Assembly: GCA_024998565.1 (NCBI GenBank)
Contig: JACOEM010000004.1
Span: forward strand, 1-64,000
From: Nitrospira sp.
GTDB lineage: Bacteria > Nitrospirota > Nitrospiria > Nitrospirales > Nitrospiraceae
Reading direction: 5' to 3'
Length of the DNA: 64,000 nucleotides
The notes beneath the pieces were generated by a model. That model was not told where the DNA came from. It saw only the letters and a program-made list of their open reading frames with translations, and made no database searches. Made by a program: the position numbers and the translations under genes. Shown one piece after another: positions 44,844 to 53,856 of this stretch (position 1 is the first letter of the stretch; every line of letters begins with the position of its first letter).

Positions 44844-45865
44844 AGGCCCGCGACTGGCTCTGACGCAGGAACTCCCTCCTTGGTCGGCACTGCGTCCACC
44901 TGGATCTCGAACCCCAGGTCTTCGATCATTCGCCACACCTCTGCCGCCGGTTGACCCGGCGTGGTGAGGTATCCGTTGACAAACACTGAATCCGCCGGAT
45001 AGAGCGCGAGCGGCTGCAAGCTGCGCAGGTTATGCTCGCGGCCTCCGGCGATACGGATTTCCGTTCGGGGGTGCAGGAATCGGAAGAGGCACAGGGCCTT
45101 CAGGCATCGTTGCGGCGTCAGCGGGGCACAATGCTCCATCGGAGTGCCGGATGCCGGGTGGAGTGTGTTGATGGGAATCGAGTCCGGTTTAACCTCACGG
45201 AGGGCCAACGCGAGGTCGATCAAGTCCTCATCGCTTTCTCCCATTCCGACGATACCACCGGAACAAATTTCGAGTCCGGCCGTCCGCGCATGACGGATGG
45301 TGGCCAGCCGGTCTTGGAAGGTGTGCGTCGTACAGATTTCCGGATGGTAGGCTTCGCTCGTGTTCAGGTTGTGATTGATTCGGTCCACCCCGGCAGCTTT
45401 CAAGTCCTTGGCCTGGCGTTCGTTGAGAAGACCCAGGGAGCAGCAGATCTGAATCGGAACTTCCTGTTTGATGGAGCGCACGGCGGAGGCGATATCGGCG
45501 ATGTCCCGGTCGATCGGGCTGCGGCCGCTGATGACGATACAGTACCGTTGGGCCTTTGCGGCTGCCGCACGGCGGGCGCCGGTGACCATCTGGTCTTGCG
45601 AGAGCAGTCCATAGCGCTCGATCGGAGCCTTGGAGATGGCCGATTGCGAACAGTAGCCGCAGTCTTCCTGGCACGCGCCGCTCTTGGCGTTCAAGAGCAT
45701 TTGCAGGCGAACCGTCTTGCCGAAATAGCGTTCACGAACGGTGAACGCCGCCTGCAGGAGTTCCAGCAGTCGAGAGTCCGGTGTCTGCAATACGGCGAGG
45801 GATTCCTCGTGGGTGAGTATTTCGTCCCGCAAGGCCTTATCGGCCAGGATGGTGAAGTCAGTCAT
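44834..45865 (-). CDS. bioB: Biotin synthase
   Basis: The 343-residue radical SAM enzyme inserts sulfur into dethiobiotin. It shows the SAM cluster motif CQEDCGYC, the second-cluster ligands in YCIVISGR, QICCSLG and LEICSGGI, and the arginine in RIAGGRE. GAGGAG precedes ATG 45865; the longer frame from 46318 is an artefact overlapping the LapB-like gene. No other biotin genes are adjacent. Its stop codon overlaps the end of the convergent permease gene by ten bases. Confidence 0.96.
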   Translation of the reverse strand: MTDFTILADKALRDEILTHEESLAVLQTPDSRLLELLQAAFTVRERYFGKTVRLQMLLNAKSGACQEDCGYCSQSAISKAPIERYGLLSQDQMVTGARRAAAAKAQRYCIVISGRSPIDRDIADIASAVRSIKQEVPIQICCSLGLLNERQAKDLKAAGVDRINHNLNTSEAYHPEICTTHTFQDRLATIRHARTAGLEICSGGIVGMGESDEDLIDLALALREVKPDSIPINTLHPASGTPMEHCAPLTPQRCLKALCLFRFLHPRTEIRIAGGREHNLRSLQPLALYPADSVFVNGYLTTPGQPAAEVWRMIEDLGFEIQVDAVPTKEGVPASEPVAGLHS

Positions 45866-45965
45866 GCACGCTACTCCTCGAAAAGACAGATCGAACCTTG
45901 ATTCCCGATCGGGAGACCCGTGGGCGGAGGCCGTGTCTGTGAAAAGAAAAAAGGGCGGGGAAACC

Positions 45966-47366
45966 CTACACGGTTTCAAATGGAGATGCAATGCCTTGAT
46001 AAGGGACGTTCGGGATGCGCGAAGCCTGGCCGTCCTGGTCGGTATCGGGCTGGTTCGCGTCCCGCCAGGGAAGGGCGACGTAGGTGTTCCATCGTCCGCA
46101 TCGCCGGCAACGACCTGACCATTCGGCCAGTTCATGGTGGCACTGGGTGCATTGGTAGGGCACCACGACCCGTTTCTTGAAGCCCAAGGCCTTCTTGAGC
46201 TCTCCCACGGCCTCGTCCATGTGCTGCTTACGCAGGTACAAGTTGGCCATGATCTTATGGTAGTCGACGAGTTGCTCCTGCGTTCCGTCGAGCGTTGCGA
46301 GCACGTCATAGGCTTCATCGACCATTTCCAGCCGATAGTAAAGTTTCCCGAGGTAGAACTGGATCACGGCATTGTGGGGGTCCTGCTGGAGCGCCTCCTG
46401 GTAGACGCGGATGATCTCGTCCGGCTCGCCCAGCTCCAAAAAGAGTTCTTCCAGCCGGTGCAGGATGATGATGCTCCGAGTCTTGGCATAGATCTTCTTG
46501 AGAATTTCGACCGCGTTTTTGGTTTTTCCTTCACGGACTAGAATCTCACCGATACCGATGTAGGCCGGGAGGAACGTCCGATCTTTCTTGATCGCGCCAC
46601 GGAAGTAGCGACGGGCTTTGTCCGGGTGTCCGCGTTCCAGGAGTTGCCGTCCGACTTCATACATACACCCGAGGAGCAAATTTGATTCGGCTCGCCGTTC
46701 GCTTTCCGGGAGGTTCGCTTTGACCAGCCGGTGTTGAATTTCGAGCGCATCGCTCCATTTCTCCAGCCGGATTTGCAGATCACGTTTGCGGATCAACGCC
46801 ATTAGGTTATCCGGCTCGATGCGGAGAATGTTCTGGAGCGTTTGGAGCGCGTCCTCGTATCGTCGGGCGCCTTCCAGATCCTTGGCCAATTCGAGCAGGA
46901 CTTCCACATTGCGTTCCTCAATGCGGTGGGCCTGCTGGTGGAGTCGGATCGCTTCCGTGAAATTGCTCTCGGAACGGTAAATGTTCCCGAGCCAGAGCAG
47001 CGAATCCGTTCGATTCGGATCGATCACCAGCGCGCGTTCAAACAGATTCACGGCATCGGCCGTCCGCTTGGACATGAAGGCGTGTGTCCCGTCCCGATGC
47101 AGGGCATCGACCTTCTCTTTGCGACGGACGAGGCGATTGGTCCGCCAATTCATGAACACATGAGAGGTTTCTTTGATCGTGACGATGAGGGCTACCAGTG
47201 TGGCGCCCAGGGCCATCGAGAACAGGACTAATGAGACGGGGCTCAGTTCGAACAGCGCGTCCGGGCTGGTCCGAACCGTAATGAAGCCGGGGTTGAGTTC
47301 GCGAAAATAGCTGTAGAGAAAGATGCCGACGCTGACGAGGAAGATCGTGGAGAGGAGCCGAAACAT
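45966..47366 (-). CDS. LapB-like TPR protein with rubredoxin-type zinc module
   Basis: The 466-residue protein has two N-terminal membrane helices (LLSTIFLVSVGIFLYSYF and LVLFSMALGATLVALIV), resembling a LapA domain. TPR repeats follow through most of the protein, and residues about 410-435 contain C-x2-C and C-x2-C in YQCTQCHHELAEWSGRCRRC. This is the layout of LapB, which controls LpxC degradation and lipopolysaccharide synthesis, here possibly fused to a LapA-like anchor. It starts one base after the rsfS stop, so it is part of the rplU-to-rsfS series. The role in this organism is inferred. Confidence 0.85.
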   Translation of the reverse strand: MFRLLSTIFLVSVGIFLYSYFRELNPGFITVRTSPDALFELSPVSLVLFSMALGATLVALIVTIKETSHVFMNWRTNRLVRRKEKVDALHRDGTHAFMSKRTADAVNLFERALVIDPNRTDSLLWLGNIYRSESNFTEAIRLHQQAHRIEERNVEVLLELAKDLEGARRYEDALQTLQNILRIEPDNLMALIRKRDLQIRLEKWSDALEIQHRLVKANLPESERRAESNLLLGCMYEVGRQLLERGHPDKARRYFRGAIKKDRTFLPAYIGIGEILVREGKTKNAVEILKKIYAKTRSIIILHRLEELFLELGEPDEIIRVYQEALQQDPHNAVIQFYLGKLYYRLEMVDEAYDVLATLDGTQEQLVDYHKIMANLYLRKQHMDEAVGELKKALGFKKRVVVPYQCTQCHHELAEWSGRCRRCGRWNTYVALPWRDANQPDTDQDGQASRIPNVPYQGIASPFETV

Positions 47367-47367
47367 G

Positions 47368-47790
47368 CTAGACCCGTTTCCGGGTGCGCGCCGGACGTGT
47401 GGTGGTTCGTGTCGGGGGCGCGGCTTTTACCGCCCGCTCTTCCGGCAATCGAACTTGTCCCGCGTCGCCCCACAGTCGTTCGAGGGCGTAGTGTTCGCGA
47501 ATATCCTTTTGGAAAATGTGGACGATCACGTCACCAAAGTCCATGACGACCCACTTGGCTGACGATGCACCTTCAGTGCTGAGCGGCCGGTGACCTTGTG
47601 CCGTGAGCACGTCGCTCACGTGGTCCGCCATGGCCCGCGCTTGACGCTCCGATTCCCCGGAACCGATGACCAGATAGTCGGCGACAGAGGTCAGTGTGGC
47701 GATATGCAGGATGAGAACATCGGTGGCTTTTTTGTCCAGGATGGCGCTTGCCACCGCGAGAGCTTTGGCCTTTGATTCAGAGACGCTCAC
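47368..47790 (-). CDS. rsfS: Ribosomal silencing factor RsfS
   Basis: The 140-residue protein has the RsfS core: AILDKKATDVLILHI, SVADYLVIGSGESERQ, then KWVVMDFGDVIVHIF and YALERLWGD. RsfS binds ribosomal protein uL14 and prevents joining of subunits when nutrients are low. The C-terminal 25 residues are basic and Thr/Arg-rich. It overlaps the end of nadD by 14 bases, as often seen, and is followed at once by the LapB-like gene. Confidence 0.95.
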   Translation of the reverse strand: MSVSESKAKALAVASAILDKKATDVLILHIATLTSVADYLVIGSGESERQARAMADHVSDVLTAQGHRPLSTEGASSAKWVVMDFGDVIVHIFQKDIREHYALERLWGDAGQVRLPEERAVKAAPPTRTTTRPARTRKRV

Positions 47791-48457
47791 TGTCCTCCCT
47801 GTATAACCCCTCGCGAAGTATATAGGATTCGACAGGGGTGGGCAACAGATTTGCCAGAGAGGCGCCGTTGCGCAGCCGTGCCCTGATCTCCGAGGCGGAC
47901 ACGTCGCAGGGGGGCAACCGCAGGAATGTGAGTGTCTGCCCGTTTGTAATGGCCACGTCCGCTCGTTCTTGTCGCGCTTCGTCCAGGGTGGTCAGGGTGG
48001 TTTGCGGCACGTCCCGGAAGAGCGGGATTGCGGCCATTGCCTGAAAGGTCGTGGAGGGTCTTGAAATGACGACGAAGTGGCAGCTCATCAGGAGAGTGTC
48101 CGCTTCTTTCCACGAGGGCAGGTCGAGAAACGCATCCAGTCCGATGATGAAAAAGAGGGCGCTCTTGGGGCCGTATTCCTGCTGGATCGCGCGGACCGTG
48201 TCGATGGAGTAGGACTTGCCGGCGCGTTGGATTTCAAGATCGGTGAGTGCGAATTCAGGGATGCCCTGGATGGCAAGCTGGACCATGCGGTACCGGTGCG
48301 AGGCTGCGGCCAGCGTGCCCGGTTGTTTGTGCGGGGGATCACCGGTCGGGATGAACAGCACGCGATCCAATTGCAGGAGCTGCCGGGCAGATTGGGCAAT
48401 CGAGAGGTGGCACCGGTGGATCGGATTAAAACTGCCCCCCAAGAGTCCCAGGCGCAT
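47777..48457 (-). CDS. nadD: Nicotinate-nucleotide adenylyltransferase
   Basis: The 226-residue enzyme makes deamido-NAD from nicotinate mononucleotide and ATP. It has the nucleotidyltransferase motif GGSFNPIHRCHL near the start, GDPPHKQ, and VSASEIRARL near the end. ATG 48457 is chosen from the conserved beginning MRLGLLGG; a longer frame goes to 48538. It overlaps rsfS at the 3' end. It completes NAD synthesis together with nadA at 25.6 kb. Confidence 0.95.
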   Translation of the reverse strand: MRLGLLGGSFNPIHRCHLSIAQSARQLLQLDRVLFIPTGDPPHKQPGTLAAASHRYRMVQLAIQGIPEFALTDLEIQRAGKSYSIDTVRAIQQEYGPKSALFFIIGLDAFLDLPSWKEADTLLMSCHFVVISRPSTTFQAMAAIPLFRDVPQTTLTTLDEARQERADVAITNGQTLTFLRLPPCDVSASEIRARLRNGASLANLLPTPVESYILREGLYREDSERL

Positions 48458-48563
48458 ATCGAACGGGCTCCCTGCAAACGTCTGACGGTGTGCGGCGGAC
48501 CGGTATTCAGATGGGGTGTTAGTGAAATTACGCCCCAATCATGTATGGGTGGTCGTCAGCCGG

Positions 48564-49685
48564 CTAGAGGATCACCAGGTTGTCGCGGTGAATGACCTCT
48601 TCATACTCCTGAAGACCGGGGATTTTTTGGATGTCGGCCGTCTTGAGCCCCTTGATTCGAGCCAGGATTTCCGAGGAGAAGTTGACGAGGCCCTTGGCGC
48701 ATTCTTTCCCGTCAGGACCGGCGCAGGTCACCGGGTCGCCGGCCTCGAAATGACCGGTAATGTCGAGGATGCCCGATGCCAGGAGGCTTTTGCCGTTCCG
48801 TACCAGCGCCTCGACGGCGCCTTGATCCAGCTGCACATGGCCGCGGGGGCGCAGAGTAAACGCGATCCAGTGTTTGCGACTGTTCATGCGTCGTTCACGG
48901 GCGAGAAACAGGCTGCCGCCGGGTTGCCCGGACAGCACGTCCGGAAGGAGTCTTGTCCGAGTTCCATTGAGAATCAGGGTGGCGACGCCGTATTCCCCCA
49001 CCTTTTTGGCTGCGCGTACTTTAGTGGCCATGCCGCCGGTGCCTTCGAAGGTGGACGACATGCCGGCCCGTTGTTCGATGTCTTCCGTAATCTCGGGGAT
49101 CAGCGGAATCAAGGCGGCCGTCGGATCCTTCCGTGGGTCCACGGTGAAGAGCCCGTCGACGTCCGAGAGAATGATCAGCAAATCCGCATCCACAAGGTGG
49201 GCGACTTGCGCCGCCAGGGTATCGTTGTCCCCCACGCGAATTTCCTCGACCGCGACGGTATCGTTCTCGTTGATGATCGGAATCACCCCGAACTTGATCA
49301 GGGTTGTCAGGGTGTGCCGGGCGTTGAGAAACCGTCGCCGATCGGCGAGGTCTTCATGGGTCAGTAGCACCTGGGCGACGCGGAGCGTGAGGCGTTCGAA
49401 GGCCTTCTCGTAGGCCCACATGAGGAGGCTTTGGCCGACCGCAGCAGCGGCCTGTTTGAGCGGCAGGCTTTTCGGGTATTCGCGCAGCCCGAGCTTCTTG
49501 ATGCCGGACACGACCGCACCGGACGAGACGACCAGAACCTCGCGTCCCTGCGCCCGGACCTCGGCGATTTCGCCGGCAAGGCGCTCGATGCGCTCGGCGC
49601 TCAGGCCCGATTCACGCGAGGCGACCAGGCTGCTCCCGATCTTGATGACGACGCGCTTGGCTTGTCTTAGGAGTTCGTCTCGCAC
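48564..49685 (-). CDS. proB: Glutamate 5-kinase with PUA domain
   Basis: The enzyme phosphorylates glutamate for proline synthesis. The amino-acid kinase part has VVIKIGSSLV, VVSSGAVVSGI, NENDTVAVEEI and SDVDGLF, then GTGGMATKVRAA. A C-terminal PUA domain (about 280-372) is present. GTG 49685 gives 373 residues, the usual length, overlapping obg by 19 bases; ATG 49733 would add 16 residues. proA is not adjacent. Part of the rplU-rpmA-obg-proB-nadD-rsfS series. Confidence 0.95.
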   Translation of the reverse strand: MRDELLRQAKRVVIKIGSSLVASRESGLSAERIERLAGEIAEVRAQGREVLVVSSGAVVSGIKKLGLREYPKSLPLKQAAAAVGQSLLMWAYEKAFERLTLRVAQVLLTHEDLADRRRFLNARHTLTTLIKFGVIPIINENDTVAVEEIRVGDNDTLAAQVAHLVDADLLIILSDVDGLFTVDPRKDPTAALIPLIPEITEDIEQRAGMSSTFEGTGGMATKVRAAKKVGEYGVATLILNGTRTRLLPDVLSGQPGGSLFLARERRMNSRKHWIAFTLRPRGHVQLDQGAVEALVRNGKSLLASGILDITGHFEAGDPVTCAGPDGKECAKGLVNFSSEILARIKGLKTADIQKIPGLQEYEEVIHRDNLVIL

Positions 49686-50698
49686 GGAGTTTTCCGAAGC
49701 AGTTCCACTTGCTGGCCCATGTAGCGTATGCACTCGTCCAGTCCTTCTCGCGTGGCGGCCGAAATCGCAAAAAATGGAATCTTGCGTCGCTGACAGTACT
49801 TCCGGAGCCGTTCGAGCCGCTCACCTTCTCCCTTGACGTCGAGTTTCGTGCCCACTACGGCAAAGGGGCGCGCCGTCAGCGCGTCATCGTAGGCGGTCAG
49901 TTCGTGGCGCATGATTTCCAGGCTCGAGACCGGGTCCTCGGTGGCCCATTCTGAAATGTCGATCACATGGAGTAGCAGGCTGGTTCGCTCGATGTGGCGC
50001 AGAAACTGAAATCCCAGCCCCTTGCCTTCATGTGCCCCTTCGATCAATCCTGGAATATCGGCGATGACAAAGGTCTGCTCGCCGGTCCACCGTACCACGC
50101 CCAGGTTGGGCGTCAGGGTGGTGAAGGGGTAATCGGCAATTTTGGGGCGAGCGGCGGACACGGCGGCGATGAGTGTCGATTTTCCGGCGTTCGGATAGCC
50201 GACTAATCCGACATCGGCCAGGAGCTTGAGATCGAGTCGAAGTAATCGTTCTTCGCCGGGAGTGCCCGGCTCGAATTGTGTCGGCACCCGGTTGGTTGAG
50301 GTGGCAAACTGGGTGTTGCCTCGGCCTCCCTGGCCACCCTTGGCAATGACGTGGCTTTCGCCGTCTTTGGTGAGATCGGCCAGCAGTTCCTGGGTGTTCT
50401 CGTCGAACACCATGGTGCCGACCGGGACGGGAATGCGCACGTCGGCGCCCCGGCGTCCGTGGCAGTTGCTGCCTCCTCCGGTCTCGCCTTTTTCGGCCTC
50501 GTAATGTTTTTGGTAACGAAGATCCAGCAGGGTGCTGAGGCGAGTGGTGGCTTCGACCACGACGCTGCCGCCGTGACCACCGTCACCGCCGTCAGGGCCG
50601 CCGCGAGGGACAAACTTTTCCCGTCGAAAGCTGCAGGCGCCGTTGCCGCCGTGACCGGCCTTCACCAGGATTTGGACTTGATCGACAAAGGTAGACAT
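49667..50698 (-). CDS. obg: GTPase Obg/CgtA
   Basis: The 343-residue protein has the glycine-rich Obg domain (GGPDGGDGGHGGSVV, then KGGQGGRGNTQFATSTN). Its G domain has G1 GYPNAGKST, G2 around DYPFTTLTPN, G3 IADIPGLIEGA, and GTKLDV. It binds the large ribosomal subunit and couples ribosome maturation to growth state. It lies downstream of rpmA, the common order, and its end overlaps proB. Confidence 0.97.
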   Translation of the reverse strand: MSTFVDQVQILVKAGHGGNGACSFRREKFVPRGGPDGGDGGHGGSVVVEATTRLSTLLDLRYQKHYEAEKGETGGGSNCHGRRGADVRIPVPVGTMVFDENTQELLADLTKDGESHVIAKGGQGGRGNTQFATSTNRVPTQFEPGTPGEERLLRLDLKLLADVGLVGYPNAGKSTLIAAVSAARPKIADYPFTTLTPNLGVVRWTGEQTFVIADIPGLIEGAHEGKGLGFQFLRHIERTSLLLHVIDISEWATEDPVSSLEIMRHELTAYDDALTARPFAVVGTKLDVKGEGERLERLRKYCQRRKIPFFAISAATREGLDECIRYMGQQVELLRKTPCETNS

Positions 50699-50822
50699 GA
50701 CAGCGATCCCCGAGCCGGCGTGGTTAGTTAGAAACAGCAGTATAGCGTATTCGCCGGCTCATGGGGGATGCTGTAACGAAGGGCACCTGTTCCGTAGGAA
50801 CAAAGGTATGGACTGAGGAGGG

Positions 50823-51086
50823 TCAGGCCTTCGCTGTGACGGGATAGACGCTGACCTTCTGACGGCCGCGGCCACCTTCGAACTTCACGACACCGGACAC
50901 ATAGGCATAGAGGGTGTGATCCCGGCCCAAACCGACGTTGAGGCCCGGGAAAAACTTCGTTCCCCGCTGGCGCACAATGATGGAGCCTGCCTTGATCGTC
51001 TCTCCGCCATAGGCCTTGACACCGAGGTATTGTGGGTTACTGTCACGGCCGTTCCTTGTCGAACCGCCGCCTTTGTTTGTTGCCAT
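50823..51086 (-). CDS. rpmA: 50S ribosomal protein bL27
   Basis: The 87-residue protein has the bL27 hallmarks [36 protein letters not shown] and [11 protein letters not shown]. Its N-terminus reaches the peptidyl transferase centre. It lies 21 bases after rplU and about 120 bases before obg on the minus strand. GGGGAG precedes ATG 51086. Confidence 0.98.
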   Translation of the reverse strand: MATNKGGGSTRNGRDSNPQYLGVKAYGGETIKAGSIIVRQRGTKFFPGLNVGLGRDHTLYAYVSGVVKFEGGRGRQKVSVYPVTAKA

Positions 51087-51107
51087 GGCAAACTCCCCTT
51101 CGAGTCG

Positions 51108-51422
51108 TTACTTCGTTTCGATCCCAGTGACCCGCAGCTGCGTAAAGCCCTGCCGGTGGCCTCTGGTACGGCGATAATTCTTGCGACGGTGTTTCTTGAA
51201 GACCGTAATGGATCTGGTGCGACCCTGGCGGATGATTTCCGCTGTGACGGTCGCTCCCGCTACCACCGGCTGGCCGACTACCAGTCCGCCCTCGCCGTGC
51301 AGCAGCTTGACCTTGTCGATCTGCACAGAGTGCCCGACATCACCAGGAAGTGACTCCACTTGGAGTACGGTTCCGGTTTCCACTCGATACTGTTTTCCGC
51401 CTGTCTCGATAATAGCGTACAT
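51108..51422 (-). CDS. rplU: 50S ribosomal protein bL21
   Basis: The 104-residue protein starts MYAIIETGGKQYRVETG, has SITVFKKHRRKNYRRTRGHRQ, and ends FTQLRVTGIE, as usual for bL21. GAGGAG precedes ATG 51422; the frame to 51623 upstream is not coding. First gene of the minus-strand series, behind a good promoter candidate at 51455-51484. Confidence 0.98.
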   Translation of the reverse strand: MYAIIETGGKQYRVETGTVLQVESLPGDVGHSVQIDKVKLLHGEGGLVVGQPVVAGATVTAEIIRQGRTRSITVFKKHRRKNYRRTRGHRQGFTQLRVTGIETK

Positions 51423-51454
51423 GTGCGTCTTTCTCCTCGTCAGCAGAACGTGGG

Positions 51455-51484
51455 TGTTTATCATAGCGGCGGAGAAGGTGTCAA
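51455..51484 (-). promoter_or_regulatory. Candidate promoter of rplU-rpmA
   Basis: On the minus strand TTGACA (51484-51479), 18 bases, then TAAACA (51460-51455), about 30 bases before the rplU start. Perfect -35, moderate -10. Confidence 0.5.
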
Positions 51485-51621
51485 GAATTAGTGCGTCCGT
51501 GTACGAAGCTGGCTGGATGTTCGACTGTTTGAAGGATGCGGGAGCGGCGAACACTCGGCAGCGAAATGTCTGCGCGCGGTTGTCTTGACGGTCGTCGCGG
51601 GGCGCTGGTATTATCCCGCGC

Positions 51622-52536
51622 ATGTTACAAACTAGCGAAAAAATATGGATGGATGGGAAGTTTGTGGCCTGGGCTGATGCGCAGGTTCATGTGCTCACGC
51701 ATTCGCTTCACTACGGGTTGGCAGCTTTTGAGGGCATTCGCTGCTACAAGGGGAAGAGCGGGTCAGCTATTTTCAGGCTACCTGAGCACGTGGATCGTCT
51801 CTTTGAGTCCGCCCATATCGGCTTGATTGAAATGCCTTTCGATCGAAAACAAATCACGGAAGCGATAGTCGAGACCGTCCGAGTCAATCGGCTGGAGGCT
51901 TGTTACATTCGTCCGTTAGTGTATATCGGGTACGGTGCCATGGGGCTGTATCCGGCGGAGAATCCCATCAAGGTGAGTATCGCGGCCTGGAAATGGGGGA
52001 CCTATCTGGGCGATGAGGCCTTGTCCAAGGGGATTCGAGCCAGAGTGTCATCCTTTACGCGTCACCATGTGAATGTCTCCATGACGCGCGGCAAAATCTC
52101 CGGCTATTACGTCAACTCCATTCTCGCCAAGCGGGAAGTGAAGGCTGATGGCTATGACGAAGCGATCATGCTGGATCCTGAGGGGTATGTTGCCGAGGGT
52201 ACGGGAGAAAATGTGTTCATCGTGCGACGTGGCGTCTTGAAAACCACTCCATTGACCTCCATTCTCGAGGGAATTACGCGCAACTCCATCATCCAGTTGG
52301 CGAAGGAGCGTAATATCCCAGTGGTCGAGGAGCGCTTTACGCGCGATGAAATGTATGTGGCGGAAGAAGTCTTTGTCACCGGGACTGCGGCAGAACTCAC
52401 CCCTGTGACGGAAATCGATCAGCGGCGCATCGGCAGCGGAAAGCCAGGGCCGGTCACGCAAACATTACAAAAAGCTTTTTTTGATGTGGTGGGCGGGACT
52501 GATTCCGCTCATCGGCAGTGGCTGACTCCCGTCTAG
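51622..52536 (+). CDS. ilvE: Branched-chain amino acid aminotransferase
   Basis: The 304-residue PLP enzyme transfers amino groups to the keto acids of valine, leucine and isoleucine. Visible are HYGLAAFEGIRCY, YIRPLVYIGYGAMGL, the lysine in SGYYVNSILAKREV (PLP Schiff base), DEAIMLDPEGYVAEGTGENVF and EVFVTGTAAELTPV. No Shine-Dalgarno is seen before ATG 51622, so the message may be leaderless or weakly initiated. Divergent from rplU. Confidence 0.95.
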   Translation: MLQTSEKIWMDGKFVAWADAQVHVLTHSLHYGLAAFEGIRCYKGKSGSAIFRLPEHVDRLFESAHIGLIEMPFDRKQITEAIVETVRVNRLEACYIRPLVYIGYGAMGLYPAENPIKVSIAAWKWGTYLGDEALSKGIRARVSSFTRHHVNVSMTRGKISGYYVNSILAKREVKADGYDEAIMLDPEGYVAEGTGENVFIVRRGVLKTTPLTSILEGITRNSIIQLAKERNIPVVEERFTRDEMYVAEEVFVTGTAAELTPVTEIDQRRIGSGKPGPVTQTLQKAFFDVVGGTDSAHRQWLTPV

Positions 52537-52585
52537 CAGTCTCATCGATCACATTCCCCCACGAGATATTTCAGCAGCATGCGAG

Positions 52586-52612
52586 TTCGCTACAGCCTGT
52601 GGCTGTGGCGAA
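52586..52612. terminator. Hairpin between convergent ilvE and secG
   Basis: TTCGCTACAGCC and GGCTGTGGCGAA form a 12-bp stem with one mismatch and a three-base loop. No clear T run; possible terminator for either side. Confidence 0.4.
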
Positions 52613-52674
52613 CAGGATTTCGTCACGTGTTCGGTTGATGCCTGTGGTGCCGTAAGAGCTGCGAGGCGAGGAAG

Positions 52675-53028
52675 CTAGTGCGAACCCTCGCCGGATGAAT
52701 GGGATTCAGCGGCAGGGGTTGTTGTGGTTTCTGCCGGCGTGGAACTTGGCGTTGTAGCGGCCGGTTTCTTATTCAGGTCGATGACTGTGGAGGAGAAATT
52801 CCGGTCCTTCGCGATGATGGCCAACGACAATGAGGTGAACATGAAGACAAATGCGGTGATAACGGTGAACTTGCTCAGGAAGTTAGCCGGCCCCCGGCTT
52901 CCGAATACGGTTTGGCTGGAGCCACCGAATGCCGCACCGATTTCAGCGCCCTTACCGGATTGCAGCAGAATGGCTCCAATCATGAGCAGGCAGACGATGA
53001 CATGAATGATGATGAGCAGTGTATACAT
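52675..53028 (-). CDS. secG: Protein translocase subunit SecG
   Basis: The 117-residue protein has two membrane helices (LLIIIHVIVCLLMIGAILL and FTVITAFVFMFTSLSLAII) separated by the SecG loop QSGKGAEIGAAFGGSSQTVFGSRG. A long Thr/Pro/Ala/Ser tail follows. It assists SecYE in export. It starts nine bases after tpiA, the usual neighbour, in the gap-pgk-tpiA-secG run. No tRNA gene follows it here. Confidence 0.95.
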   Translation of the reverse strand: MYTLLIIIHVIVCLLMIGAILLQSGKGAEIGAAFGGSSQTVFGSRGPANFLSKFTVITAFVFMFTSLSLAIIAKDRNFSSTVIDLNKKPAATTPSSTPAETTTTPAAESHSSGEGSH

Positions 53029-53037
53029 GTTGAGTCT

Positions 53038-53817
53038 TTAGGCCGTGGTGGGTTTGGACCCGATTGCGACTTTGGCGAGTGTAGCAAAAGAGACCGGGTC
53101 TAAACAAGCCCCGCCGACCAGTGCGCCGTCGATTTCTTCGGATGCTAGAAAATCGGCGATATTATGCGGTGTGACGCTCCCTCCGTACAGAATGCGGACG
53201 GTGTTTCCTATGTCCGTTCCGCCCAGCTCGTTGAGGGTCTTGCGGACGAGTTGGTGGACTGGGACCGCCTGTTCCGGTGACGCAGCCCGTCCGGTTCCAA
53301 TGGCCCACACTGGCTCATAGGCAATCGTCACGGTTGAAAGCGTTTGTGACTCGATCCCGGCAAGTCCGGCACGTAGCTGTCGTTGAATGACGAGGTCGGT
53401 CTGCTCTGAATCACGATCCTGGAGTGTTTCTCCCACGCACAGAATCGGTTGAAGGCCATGCCGGAGGGCGGCCAGAACCTTTTTATTCGTCCAGCTGTCC
53501 TGGTCTCCGAAATACTGTCGCCGCTCCGAATGGCCGACGAGGACAAACTGGCACCCAATCTCTTTCAGCATAGCCCCGGACACTTCGCCGGTGAATGCTC
53601 CCTTATCTTCCCAATAGAGATTTTGCGCGCCGAGGAGAAAGGACGAGGCAGGGCCTAGCGCCTCGCGTACGGCGTGAAGCGCCGTAAACGGCGGTGTCAG
53701 GCCGACCTGGATGCCGGCATGGTGGGTCAGTTCCTCCGACAGACGATGAACGAATGCCCCGGCTTCGGAGGCAGTCTTATTCATTTTCCAGTTACCGACG
53801 ATGAAGCGAGTTCTCAC
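53038..53817 (-). CDS. tpiA: Triosephosphate isomerase
   Basis: The 259-residue TIM barrel interconverts dihydroxyacetone phosphate and glyceraldehyde 3-phosphate. The catalytic lysine is in GNWKMNK, the histidine in LVGHSERR and the glutamate in AYEPVWAIGTG; the phosphate loop is LYGGSV. It is third in the glycolytic/gluconeogenic run and precedes secG by nine bases. Confidence 0.97.
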   Translation of the reverse strand: MRTRFIVGNWKMNKTASEAGAFVHRLSEELTHHAGIQVGLTPPFTALHAVREALGPASSFLLGAQNLYWEDKGAFTGEVSGAMLKEIGCQFVLVGHSERRQYFGDQDSWTNKKVLAALRHGLQPILCVGETLQDRDSEQTDLVIQRQLRAGLAGIESQTLSTVTIAYEPVWAIGTGRAASPEQAVPVHQLVRKTLNELGGTDIGNTVRILYGGSVTPHNIADFLASEEIDGALVGGACLDPVSFATLAKVAIGSKPTTA

Positions 53818-53856
53818 GGAGCCTCTATTGCGGAAAGGAGCCGGTGGACGATGTCG

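Noticed and set aside
52537-52674. tRNA-Leu gene expected after secG
   Set aside because: No cloverleaf or anticodon stem found; only a simple hairpin.
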